DNA of 6,705 nt from positions 1 to 6,705 of the forward strand of contig JAFANK010000033.1 in the NCBI GenBank assembly GCA_019232725.1, in the 5' to 3' direction. The notes under the pieces were generated by a model, which did no database searches, was not told the origin of the DNA, and was given only the letters and a program-made list of their open reading frames with translations. The DNA comes from Vulcanimicrobiota bacterium (GTDB taxonomy: Bacteria > Vulcanimicrobiota > Vulcanimicrobiia > Eremiobacterales > Eremiobacteraceae). Every line of letters begins with the position of its first letter. Positions within the stretch are counted from its first letter, which is position 1. Positions 1 to 5,328 of the stretch are shown piece after piece. The position numbers were made by a program, and so were the translations under genes.

Positions 1-259
1 CGCCGATCTGCATGCCGGCGCGCAGCTTGTAGGTCGCAACGCTCTTGCGCGCCCGTGTCACGACGGGCTTTTGACCCGTGATGGCGATGAGGTCGGCGAC
101 CGCTTCTTCGATCTGCTTCGGCTCGGCCACCGCTTCGCCCACGCCCATATTGACCACGATCTTCTCAAGACGCGGCACTTGCATGACGTTGTCCAAGCCG
201 AAGCGCTTGCGCAGGTTCGGCACGACGGTCTTCTGATAGCGTTCGCGGAGTCTATTCAT
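1..259 (-). CDS. rplE: Large ribosomal subunit protein L5, N-terminal part (3' end outside window)
   Basis: L5 binds 5S rRNA and, with L18, places it in the central protuberance of the 50S subunit. The first 86 residues are present out of about 180. They read MNRLRERYQKTVVPNLRKRFG, then VMQVPRLEKIVVNMGVGEA (25-43), the AVADLIAITGQKPVVTRARKS segment (53-73) and YKLRAGMQIG at the edge, all typical. The ATG is preceded by AAGG with only two bases between, too close to be efficient, so translation is probably coupled to rplX, whose TAA is 4 bases upstream. The gene follows L24 in the usual spc order; rpsN (S14) would be expected next, outside the window. Confidence 0.97.
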   Translation of the reverse strand, partial: MNRLRERYQKTVVPNLRKRFGLDNVMQVPRLEKIVVNMGVGEAVAEPKQIEEAVADLIAITGQKPVVTRARKSVATYKLRAGMQIG

Positions 260-263
260 ATCC

Positions 264-602
264 TTATGCTTTCACCGGACGGTCGGCCGGCTCACCACAG
301 CGCCGGCAGATGCGCTCGTGCACACCCGCCGTGTCGCGATGCGCGAGCTTGGCGGGCTTGTTGCACTTCGGGCACACGTACATCAGCTTGCTCACGGGCA
401 ACGGCAGCTCTTTATCGAGAATACCGGCCTTGGCTTTGGGCGTCGCCTTGGTGTGACGCTTGACGACGTTGATGCCTTCGACTTCTGCCTTGCCGGCGCG
501 CGAGAACACGACTTTGATCTTGCCGCGCTTGCCCTTGTCTTTGCCGGAGAGCACGACGACGGTGTCGCCTGCTGCCAGGCGCTGCTTGACGGCCACGTTC
601 AT
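264..602 (-). CDS. rplX: Large ribosomal subunit protein L24 with zinc-ribbon tail
   Basis: L24 is one of the first proteins to bind 23S rRNA and starts 50S assembly; it later sits near the tunnel exit. The 112-residue product has the KOW motif at about residues 9-36 (AAGDTVVVLSGKDKGKRGKI), then VEGINVVKRHTK (41-52), followed by a region ending in two CxxC pairs: Cys77-Pro-Lys-Cys80 and Cys99-Arg-Arg-Cys102. These could hold a zinc ion. Many bacterial L24 proteins keep this region without cysteines, so this is the four-cysteine form. The ATG overlaps the rplN TGA and has GGAGG 4 bases before it. Its TAA lies 4 bases before rplE. Confidence 0.97.
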   Translation of the reverse strand: MNVAVKQRLAAGDTVVVLSGKDKGKRGKIKVVFSRAGKAEVEGINVVKRHTKATPKAKAGILDKELPLPVSKLMYVCPKCNKPAKLAHRDTAGVHERICRRCGEPADRPVKA

Positions 603-967
603 AAGACCTCCGGTGCGAGCGACACGATCTTCATGAAGTCGCGGTCGCGCAGCTCGCGCGCGACGGGACCGAAGATGCGGGTGCCGCGCGGGTTTTTCTG
701 CTCGTTGATCAGTACCGCCGCATTCTCATCGAAGCGTATGAACGAGCCGTCCGGCCGGCGCATCTTCTTCTTCTGGCGCACGATCACGGCTTTGACCACG
801 TTCCCCTTTTTGACGGCCGCGCCGGGGATGGCGTCCTTGACGGTGGCGACCACGATGTCACCCACGTATGCGTAGGGATGGCGCGAGCCACCGCTGACGT
901 GGAACACCATCAGCTCCCGAGCGCCGGAATTATCGGCGACCTTCAACCTCGTCTGGGCTTGGATCAC
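599..967 (-). CDS. rplN: Large ribosomal subunit protein L14
   Basis: L14 binds 23S rRNA on the subunit interface, forms bridges to the 30S subunit and is the docking site of the silencing factor RsfS. The 122 residues equal the standard bacterial length. The protein reads MIQAQTRLKVADNSGARELM (1-20), then YVGDIVVATVKDAIPGAAVKKGNVVKAVIVRQ (34-65), RRPDGSFIRFDENAAVLIN (70-88), and RGTRIFGPVARELRDRDFMKIVSLAPEVL to the end, all typical. It starts with GTG inside a GTGA overlap with rpsQ, with GGAG 8 bases before. It ends in the ATGA overlap with rplX. Confidence 0.98.
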   Translation of the reverse strand: MIQAQTRLKVADNSGARELMVFHVSGGSRHPYAYVGDIVVATVKDAIPGAAVKKGNVVKAVIVRQKKKMRRPDGSFIRFDENAAVLINEQKNPRGTRIFGPVARELRDRDFMKIVSLAPEVL

Positions 968-1233
968 TTCGCGCGCTCCACGATCTCGACCAGGCGCCAG
1001 CGCTTGCTCGCCGACAGCGGCCGCGTCTCGACGATGCGCACGAGATCGCCCGTCTTGGCTTCGTTACGCTCGTCGTGCGCGGCGAAACGCCGCGAGCGCC
1101 GCAGCGTCTTGCCATAGGCGGAGTGCGCCGTCTGCGACTCGGTCACGACGATGATGGTCTTGTCGCCCTTGTCGGAGGCGACGCGCCCGATCTTCGCTTT
1201 GCGCGCGTTGCGCGCGGACATCTGCGTGCTCAT
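964..1233 (-). CDS. rpsQ: Small ribosomal subunit protein S17
   Basis: S17 is an early-binding 16S rRNA protein of the 30S body with an OB fold. The 89 residues are slightly more than the usual 80-87. Conserved parts are KIGRVASDKGDKTIIVVTE (15-33), HSAYGKTLRRSRRFAAHDERNEAKTGDLVRIVETRPLS (37-74) and the close KRWRLVEIVE (77-86). The start used is the ATG in the ATGA overlap with the rpmC stop. A second ATG at residue 5 (position 1221) would trim the N-terminus. Upstream there is only a weak GGCAGG almost touching the ATG, so reinitiation after rpmC is likely. The TGA overlaps the rplN GTG by 4 bases. Confidence 0.96.
   Translation of the reverse strand: MSTQMSARNARKAKIGRVASDKGDKTIIVVTESQTAHSAYGKTLRRSRRFAAHDERNEAKTGDLVRIVETRPLSASKRWRLVEIVERAK
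976..979 (-). promoter_or_regulatory. Ribosome binding site of rplN
   Basis: GGAG on the minus strand with an 8-base spacer before the GTG at 967, lying in the last codons of rpsQ. It supports GTG as the start; the protein then begins MIQAQTRL, the normal L14 N-terminus. Confidence 0.65.
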
Positions 1234-1442
1234 CCTGCCAGCCGCCGTTCTGCCAAGATGGTGTAGAGCTGCGCGATTTTGCGGCGCAGCTTGCTCACCG
1301 TGGCATGATCCTCGAGGTGGCCCGTGAGCAGCTGGAAACGCAAATTGAACAGCTCTTCTTTGGCCGCGCTCAGCTTTTCTTCGATCTCGCCCGTGGTCAG
1401 CTCGCGCAGGCCGCGCAATTCGCTAGGCTTCAAGTGCCTCAC
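1230..1442 (-). CDS. rpmC: Large ribosomal subunit protein L29
   Basis: L29 is a small coiled-coil protein next to L23 at the tunnel exit. The 70 residues contain the normal family pattern: KPSELRGLRELTTGEIEEKLSAAKEELFNLRFQ (5-37), then the LEDHATVSKLRRKIAQLYTILAERRLAG helix. Two starts are possible. GTG at 1442 is preceded by AAAGGG with a 3-base gap. TTG at 1433 gives MKPSELR, which looks more like the common L29 N-terminus and has GTGAGG 3 bases before it. I list the GTG because it is the stronger codon; the protein would be 67 residues with the TTG. Either way the gene begins inside rplP (20 or 11 bases). Its TGA overlaps the rpsQ ATG. Confidence 0.94.
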   Translation of the reverse strand: MRHLKPSELRGLRELTTGEIEEKLSAAKEELFNLRFQLLTGHLEDHATVSKLRRKIAQLYTILAERRLAG

Positions 1443-1854
1443 CCGCCCTTTCTCGACGCAACACCTTGGTGCGGATCGGCAGCTTGAACGCCGCCAGACG
1501 CAAGGCTTCCTTGGCGACCGTCTCCTCGACGCCAGACAATTCGAACATCACCCGGCCGGGGCGCACGACTGCCACCCAGCCTTCCGGCTGGCCTTTGCCC
1601 GAGCCCTGACGCGTCTCGGCGGGCTTTTTCGTGTACGACTTGTCCGGGAAGATCGTGATCCAGACTTTGCCGCCGCGCTTGATGTGGCGCGTGACCGCAA
1701 TACGCGCGGCCTCTATCTGGCGGTTCGTGATCCACGCCGGCTCGAGCGCCTGCAGCCCGAACTCGCCGAAATGCAGATCGTTACCCGACTGCGCTTTCCC
1801 GGTCATGCGCCCGCGCTGGACTTTGCGATGTTTGACTCGCTTCGGTAACAGCAT
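1423..1854 (-). CDS. rplP: Large ribosomal subunit protein L16
   Basis: L16 organises the tRNA-binding region of the 50S subunit near the A site and is added late in assembly. The 143 residues fit the family (about 136-144). Landmarks are MLLPKRVKHRKVQRGRM (1-17), HFGEFGLQALEPAWITNRQIEAARIA (28-53), HIKRGGKVWITIFPDKSYTKKPAETR (57-82), GSGKG (84-88) and WVAVVRPGRVMFEL (93-106). The C-terminal helix EALRLAAFKLPIRTKVLRRE then leads to a short tail of about eight residues. Arg82 sits where E. coli Arg81, hydroxylated by the oxygenase RoxA/YcfD, is found. The ATG has GGAG with a 5-base spacer that includes the rpsC stop codon. The TAG lies inside rpmC, giving a 20-base overlap if rpmC starts at its GTG. 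Confidence 0.98.
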   Translation of the reverse strand: MLLPKRVKHRKVQRGRMTGKAQSGNDLHFGEFGLQALEPAWITNRQIEAARIAVTRHIKRGGKVWITIFPDKSYTKKPAETRQGSGKGQPEGWVAVVRPGRVMFELSGVEETVAKEALRLAAFKLPIRTKVLRRERAGEALEA

Positions 1855-1856
1855 GC

Positions 1857-2861
1857 TTACTCCGACTCGCTCTTCGTGCTCGACTGATCAGCGTCAGTTT
1901 GCTGACCGTTGGTTTGCTCTTCGACGACCGGCAATCCAGCGGGCGCTTCGACCGCCGGTAGTGCAGCCGGCTCTTCGACAGCTAAGGAAGCGGTTTGTGC
2001 CGGTACGGGAAGCTCATCGCCCGTTTGCGTGCTTGGCGCAGCGGATGGCTGCGCTCCCTGGACAACCTGCGCAGCAGCTTGGGTCGCGTCGCCGGGGGTT
2101 GCGCTTTCGGCCGGTGCCGTGCTCTCCGGCCCTGCTGGGGCTTGCGCAGCAGCTTCTGCGGGTTTACGCGTGCGCGTGCGCGTGATCGGACGCGACACAC
2201 GCGACGGTTGCGCAGCGTCGGCCTTGGCCTTGCCGTCGGGCAGCACTTCGCCGAGATAGATCCATACTTTCACGCCGATGCGTCCAAATGTGGTGTAGGC
2301 TTCGCTGTGCGCGTAATCGATGTTCGCGCGCAGCGTGTGCAACGGAACCTTGCCCTCGAAATTGCGCTCGACCCGCGCGATCTCGGCCCCGCCCAGGCGG
2401 CCGCCGACTTGCACTTTGATGCCCTTGGCACCGGCCTTCATGGTGCGCTGAATGGCTTGGCGCATGGCGCGGCGGAACGCGATCCGCTTTTCGAGCTGAT
2501 CGACGATATTATTGGCGACGAGCTTGGCATCGAGCTCCGGATGCTTGATCTCGACGACGTTGATGTTGACTTGGCGGCCAGAGACCTTTTCGAGATTCTT
2601 CTTGAGCTCTTCGATGCCGGCGCCACGCTTGCCGATGATGATGCCGGGCTTGGCCGTGCTCACGACGACGCGCACTTGGTTGGCGCGACGCTCGATCTCG
2701 AGCTTCGATACGGCCGCTGAGCGCGACAGGCCGTCCACGAGCTTGCGCATGCGCAGGTCTTCATGCAACCAGTCACGATATTGCCGGCCTTCGAACCAGC
2801 GGGAATCCCACGTGCGCGTGATGCCCAGCCGGAAACCGACGGGGTTGACTTTCTGACCCAC
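1857..2861 (-). CDS. rpsC: Small ribosomal subunit protein S3 with long C-terminal tail
   Basis: S3 lies at the mRNA entry channel of the 30S subunit and has helicase-like and mRNA-binding roles with S4 and S5. The product has 334 residues; E. coli S3 has 233. Residues 1-20 (GQKVNPVGFRLGITRTW) are the canonical N-terminus. The KH domain has KPGIIIGKRG at 71-80, the GXXG loop being Gly77-Lys-Arg-Gly80. The C-terminal domain shows GAKGIKVQVGGRLGGAEIAR (144-163), RNFEGKVPLHTLRANIDY (166-183) and TFGRIGVKVWIYLGE (191-205). A tail of about 120 residues follows: first basic (RVSRPITRTRTRK, 221-233), then rich in Ala, Pro, Gln, Ser and Thr. The last 100 residues contain 15 acidic residues and one lysine. 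The frame is open far upstream, but the GTG with a strong GGAGAGG fits the family start. It ends with TAA, 2 bases before rplP. Confidence 0.97.
   Translation of the reverse strand: MGQKVNPVGFRLGITRTWDSRWFEGRQYRDWLHEDLRMRKLVDGLSRSAAVSKLEIERRANQVRVVVSTAKPGIIIGKRGAGIEELKKNLEKVSGRQVNINVVEIKHPELDAKLVANNIVDQLEKRIAFRRAMRQAIQRTMKAGAKGIKVQVGGRLGGAEIARVERNFEGKVPLHTLRANIDYAHSEAYTTFGRIGVKVWIYLGEVLPDGKAKADAAQPSRVSRPITRTRTRKPAEAAAQAPAGPESTAPAESATPGDATQAAAQVVQGAQPSAAPSTQTGDELPVPAQTASLAVEEPAALPAVEAPAGLPVVEEQTNGQQTDADQSSTKSESE
1926..1979 (-). repeat. 27-base tandem repeat within the S3 tail
   Basis: Two adjacent 27-base units (1926-1952 and 1953-1979) match at 20 of 27 positions by my count. They encode VEAPAGLPV (residues 304-312) and VEEPAALPA (295-303). 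The end of a unit (CTCTTCGAC on the plus strand at 1917-1925 and 1971-1979; CGCTTCGAC at 1944-1952) recurs a third time at the same 27-base spacing, giving VEE at residues 313-315. This suggests the S3 tail grew partly by in-frame duplication. Confidence 0.7.
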
Positions 2862-3202
2862 TATGCTTCCTCTCCGTCGGTGACGACGATCGTGACGTGT
2901 GACATGCGCCGGCGCTTCAGCCCGGCTTGGCCGCGTGCGCGGGCCTCCAGGCGCTTGAACGACGGGCCGCCATCGACGCTCGCGCGCGCGATGACCAGAT
3001 CGCCCGGCTTCATGCCGTGGTTGTTCTCCGCATTGGCCACTGCCGAGCGGACGATCTTCTGGATCGCCTTGGCGGCTGCGACCGGTGTGAAATCCAGAAT
3101 CGTCAGCGCGCGGTCGACGCGCTGGCCCCGGATCGCATCCACGACGCGACGTGCCTTGCGCGGTGGTACGCGCAGGAACTTCACGGTAGCGCGAGCGTTC
3201 AC
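2861..3202 (-). CDS. rplV: Large ribosomal subunit protein L22
   Basis: L22 contributes a long beta-hairpin to the wall of the peptide exit tunnel and is a known site of macrolide-resistance changes. The 113 residues are typical (about 110). Seen here are the start region ARATVKFLRVPPRKARRVVDAIRGQ (3-27), the helical part ALTILDFTPVAAAKAIQKIVRSAVANAENN (32-61), and the hairpin with ARASVDGGPSFKRLEARARGQAGLKRRRMSHVTIVV (72-107). The hairpin has no evident insertion or deletion. The start is GTG within a GTGA overlap with the rpsS stop, preceded by GAAGGTGG with a 7-base spacer. The final G of its TAG is also the first base of the rpsC GTG. Confidence 0.97.
   Translation of the reverse strand: MNARATVKFLRVPPRKARRVVDAIRGQRVDRALTILDFTPVAAAKAIQKIVRSAVANAENNHGMKPGDLVIARASVDGGPSFKRLEARARGQAGLKRRRMSHVTIVVTDGEEA
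2869..2875 (-). promoter_or_regulatory. Ribosome binding site that sets the rpsC start
   Basis: GGAGAGG on the minus strand, 7 bases (AAGCATA) before the GTG at 2861. It fixes the S3 start at the canonical GQKVNP motif, against starts further upstream in the long open frame that runs through rplV and rpsS. Confidence 0.85.
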
Positions 3203-3495
3203 TTGACTTCCACCTTCTCAGCCGACGCTGCGGCTGCGCCGCTACCATGGCCGCGGAAGATCCGCGTCGGCGCGAATTCGCCGAGCTTGTGGCCCACCAT
3301 ATTCTCTTGGACGTAGACCGGCACGTGCTTGCGCCCGTCGTGCACCGCGATCGTATGACCGACCATGGCCGGCACGATCGTGGATGCGCGCGCCCACGTC
3401 TTGATGACGCGCTTTTCGCGGGCGGCATTCATGCGCTCGATGCGCACGAGCAGATGGTCCGCGATGAAAGGACCCTTTTTGGACGAACGACTCAT
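3199..3495 (-). CDS. rpsS: Small ribosomal subunit protein S19
   Basis: S19 is a 30S head protein that, with S13, contacts the A-site tRNA region and 23S bridges. The product has 98 residues. It shows MSRSSKKGPFIADHLL (1-16), REKRVIKTWARASTIVPAMVGHTIAVHDGRKHVPVYV (26-62) and ENMVGHKLGEFAPTRIFRGHG (64-84), all conserved. The family is usually about 92 residues; the extra length is a short tail, GSGAAAASAEKVEVK, after the conserved FRGHG. The frame is open further upstream inside rplB, but the motif MSRSSKKGPF and the ATGA overlap with the rplB stop fix the start at 3495. GGGG lies 6 bases before the ATG, separated by CAAAAA. The TGA overlaps the rplV GTG by 4 bases. Confidence 0.97.
   Translation of the reverse strand: MSRSSKKGPFIADHLLVRIERMNAAREKRVIKTWARASTIVPAMVGHTIAVHDGRKHVPVYVQENMVGHKLGEFAPTRIFRGHGSGAAAASAEKVEVK
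3210..3217 (-). promoter_or_regulatory. Ribosome binding site of rplV
   Basis: GAAGGTGG on the minus strand, 7 bases before the GTG at 3202 and lying in the last codons of rpsS. It supports GTG as the start although no ATG is present. Confidence 0.7.
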
Positions 3496-4319
3496 TTTTT
3501 GCCCCGTCGCTTCACGATGAACTTCGATGTGCGCTTGTTGCGCCGCGTCTTCTTCCCCATGGTCATGACGCCCCAAGGCGTGGTCGGTGGACGCCCCGCC
3601 GTCGAACGTGCTTCGCCGCCGCCGTGGGGATGGTCAACCGGATTCATGGCGACGCCACGCACGTGCGGACGCCGGCCTAACCAGCGAGAACGGCCGGCCT
3701 TGCCCACCGTCTGGTTCTCGTGGTCGATGTTGCCGAGCTGACCGATCGTCGCACGGCACACCACCGCGATCTTGCGGACCTCGCCGGACGGCATGCGTAC
3801 TTGTGCGTACTCGCCTTCCTTGGCCATGAGCTGCGCTGACCCGCCAGCCGAACGCACGAGCTTGCCGCCCTCGCCGGGCATGAGCTCGATATTGTGGATC
3901 ACGGTGCCGAGCGGAATGTTGGACAACGGCAATGCGTTGCCGGTCTTGATGTCGGCGGCTGGCCCGGAGACGACCATGTCACCGACAACCAAGCCGAGTG
4001 GCGCCAAAATGTAGCGCTTGTCGCCGTCGCGATAGTGCAGCAGGGCGAGGCGCGCAGAGCGGTTGGGATCGTACTCGATCGCCGCGACCTTCGCCGGCAC
4101 GCCGTCCTTTGCGCGCTTGAAGTCGATGATCCGGTACATCGCCTTGTGGCCGCCACCGCGGTGACGAACCGTGATGTGACCATTGAAGTTACGCCCCGCA
4201 TGCTTGCGCTGCGGCTCGAGCAGCCGATTCTCGGGCGGCTTCTTCGTCAGCTCTTCAAAGGAAGGAAGCTGCGCGAAGCGGCGCCCAGGTGATGTCGGCT
4301 TGAATTTCTTTAATGCCAT
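3492..4319 (-). CDS. rplB: Large ribosomal subunit protein L2
   Basis: L2 is needed for subunit joining and lies near the peptidyl transferase centre. At 275 residues it matches the family (about 273-277). Motifs in order are KKFKPTSPGRRF (4-15), GRNFNGHITVRHRGGGHK (42-59) and YRIIDFKR (62-69). These are followed by the double-barrel RNA-binding region, with AIEYDPNRSARLALLHY (80-96), GNALPLSNIPLGT (127-139) and EGEYAQVRMPSGEVR (168-182). The C-terminal block is GVAMNPVDHPHGGGE (222-236), then RSTAGRPP and TRRNKRTSKFIVKRR. His230 in the DHPHGGGE block corresponds to the functionally important His229 of E. coli L2. The ATG directly follows the rplW TAG and has GAGG 5 bases upstream. The stop TGA overlaps the rpsS ATG, and a run of six A precedes this junction. 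Nothing is missing or disrupted. Confidence 0.98.
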   Translation of the reverse strand: MALKKFKPTSPGRRFAQLPSFEELTKKPPENRLLEPQRKHAGRNFNGHITVRHRGGGHKAMYRIIDFKRAKDGVPAKVAAIEYDPNRSARLALLHYRDGDKRYILAPLGLVVGDMVVSGPAADIKTGNALPLSNIPLGTVIHNIELMPGEGGKLVRSAGGSAQLMAKEGEYAQVRMPSGEVRKIAVVCRATIGQLGNIDHENQTVGKAGRSRWLGRRPHVRGVAMNPVDHPHGGGEARSTAGRPPTTPWGVMTMGKKTRRNKRTSKFIVKRRGKK

Positions 4320-4658
4320 CTATGCCTCGAAATAGTTGACGCCGCCCAGCTCGATCTTGTCGCCTTCGCGCAGGGTGACGATCGCCTTCTTCCAATCGGA
4401 GCGCTGGACTGACGGCCGGCGCATGCGCCGGCGGACATCGTGCTTGCGCTTGCCTTTGATGCTGACCGTGTTGACGCGCAGCACCTTGACCTTGAACAAC
4501 CCCTCCACCGCCGCTTTGATGCGCTGCTTGCTGGCATCGGGCGCGACCGCGAAGCTGTACTGGGAGAGCGCTGTCTGCGCGATCGACTTCTCGGTCACAA
4601 GCGGCCGCACGATCGGCGAGCGATCGACGCGTCTTGTGTCTTGCGCTGTCTTAGCCAC
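4320..4658 (-). CDS. rplW: Large ribosomal subunit protein L23
   Basis: L23 sits at the exit of the peptide tunnel and is the docking site for trigger factor and the signal recognition particle. The 112-residue product contains IVRPLVTEKS (16-25), the usual family opening, then YSFAVAPDASKQRIKAAVEGLFKVKVLRVNTV with an RNA-binding basic arm KGKRKHDVRRRMRR, and ends with a hydrophobic strand (AIVTLREGDKIEL). The family is commonly about 95-100 residues, so there is a short N-terminal addition of about ten residues. I chose GTG at 4658 because a perfect GGAGG sits 6 bases before it. An in-frame ATG at 4679 would add seven residues but has no ribosome binding site and would overlap rplD more. The start lies within the end of rplD (8-base overlap GTGGCTAA). 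The TAG abuts the rplB ATG. Confidence 0.95.
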   Translation of the reverse strand: MAKTAQDTRRVDRSPIVRPLVTEKSIAQTALSQYSFAVAPDASKQRIKAAVEGLFKVKVLRVNTVSIKGKRKHDVRRRMRRPSVQRSDWKKAIVTLREGDKIELGGVNYFEA

Positions 4659-5328
4659 GGCCGACCTCCGCGAGCGCATCGAGTGCGTTGCGACTCACGA
4701 TCACCCGGTCGTGCGCGAGGACCGTGTGCGCTGAAATACCATCGTGGCCGATGACCGCCGCGCGGCGCAAGTTGCGGCCTGCTCGGCGCACCTGCCCGGC
4801 AGCCTCATCCTTGCCGGCATGCATGACAAGGAGCACGGAATCGGTCTCGTGCTGCGGCCATAAGACCGCGTGCAGTTCCTTGGTCTTCGCCGCACTGAGT
4901 TTTGCCGCATCAATCACGAACAGCGACTCGGCTTGGGCTTTGGTCGCCAGCGCCATGGCGAGCGCGCTGCGGCGCGTCTTCTTGTTCATGGCGAGTGCGA
5001 AGGAACGCGGATGTGGACCGAAGACGATGCCGCCTTTACGCCATTGCGGCGAACGGATGCTGCCTTGCCGCGCGCGACCGGTTCCTTTTTGACGCCACGG
5101 CTTGCGCCCGCCGCCGGACACTTCGTCACGCTTTTTGGTGTCGGCCGTGCCGGCACGGCGATTGGCGAGCTGGCGCACGACGGCTTCATGCATGACCGAG
5201 AGCTTCGGCTCGCGCGCAAGCGTCTCGGGTAACGCATCTTTTTCCAAAGCTTGCAGCAAGGCGTCGGTTGACGGTGATTTCGACTTCGCGGATTTGGACG
5301 ATGCCGAAGTGGATTTGCGCGGGGTCAT
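4651..5328 (-). CDS. rplD: Large ribosomal subunit protein L4
   Basis: L4 is an early 50S assembly protein whose extended loop lines the nascent-peptide exit tunnel; in E. coli it also represses its own operon. The product has 225 residues. Residues 47-97 carry the strongest signature: HEAVVRQLANRRAGTADTK, VSGGGRKPWRQKGTGRARQ (70-88) and SIRSPQWRKGG (90-100). The globular part follows, including FVIDAAKLSAAKTKEL, VLLVMHAG and ARDVRDA-like RAGRNLRRAAVIGHDG (182-197). The first 20 residues are rich in Ser, Thr and Lys, with low complexity, and look like a disordered tail. The frame stays open far upstream inside rplC, but the ATG in the ATGA overlap with the rplC stop is the only sensible start. 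GGAAGG lies 10 bases before it, which is rather far. The last 8 bases overlap rplW. Confidence 0.96.
   Translation of the reverse strand: MTPRKSTSASSKSAKSKSPSTDALLQALEKDALPETLAREPKLSVMHEAVVRQLANRRAGTADTKKRDEVSGGGRKPWRQKGTGRARQGSIRSPQWRKGGIVFGPHPRSFALAMNKKTRRSALAMALATKAQAESLFVIDAAKLSAAKTKELHAVLWPQHETDSVLLVMHAGKDEAAGQVRRAGRNLRRAAVIGHDGISAHTVLAHDRVIVSRNALDALAEVGRG
4665..4669 (-). promoter_or_regulatory. Ribosome binding site that sets the rplW start
   Basis: A full GGAGG on the minus strand, inside the 3' end of rplD, is followed by a 6-base spacer (TCGGCC) and GTG. It decides between the GTG at 4658 and the upstream in-frame ATG at 4679, because the latter would place this motif inside the coding region. 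Confidence 0.85.

Noticed and set aside
1857..2228. The S3 tail as a frameshift artefact or fused separate gene
   Set aside because: The frame is continuous from the conserved domain, the composition is a smooth low-complexity tail, and the stop lies 2 bases before the rplP ATG, as expected for a true gene end.
1857..3428. A 523-codon open frame on the minus strand that could be a single large protein containing S3
   Set aside because: Its first part runs in another frame through rplV and rpsS and has no family resemblance. S3 clearly begins at the GTG at 2861 with GQKVNP and a strong ribosome binding site.
4659..4679. Start of rplW at the ATG at 4679
   Set aside because: No Shine-Dalgarno precedes it, while GGAGG sits exactly 6 bases before the GTG at 4658.
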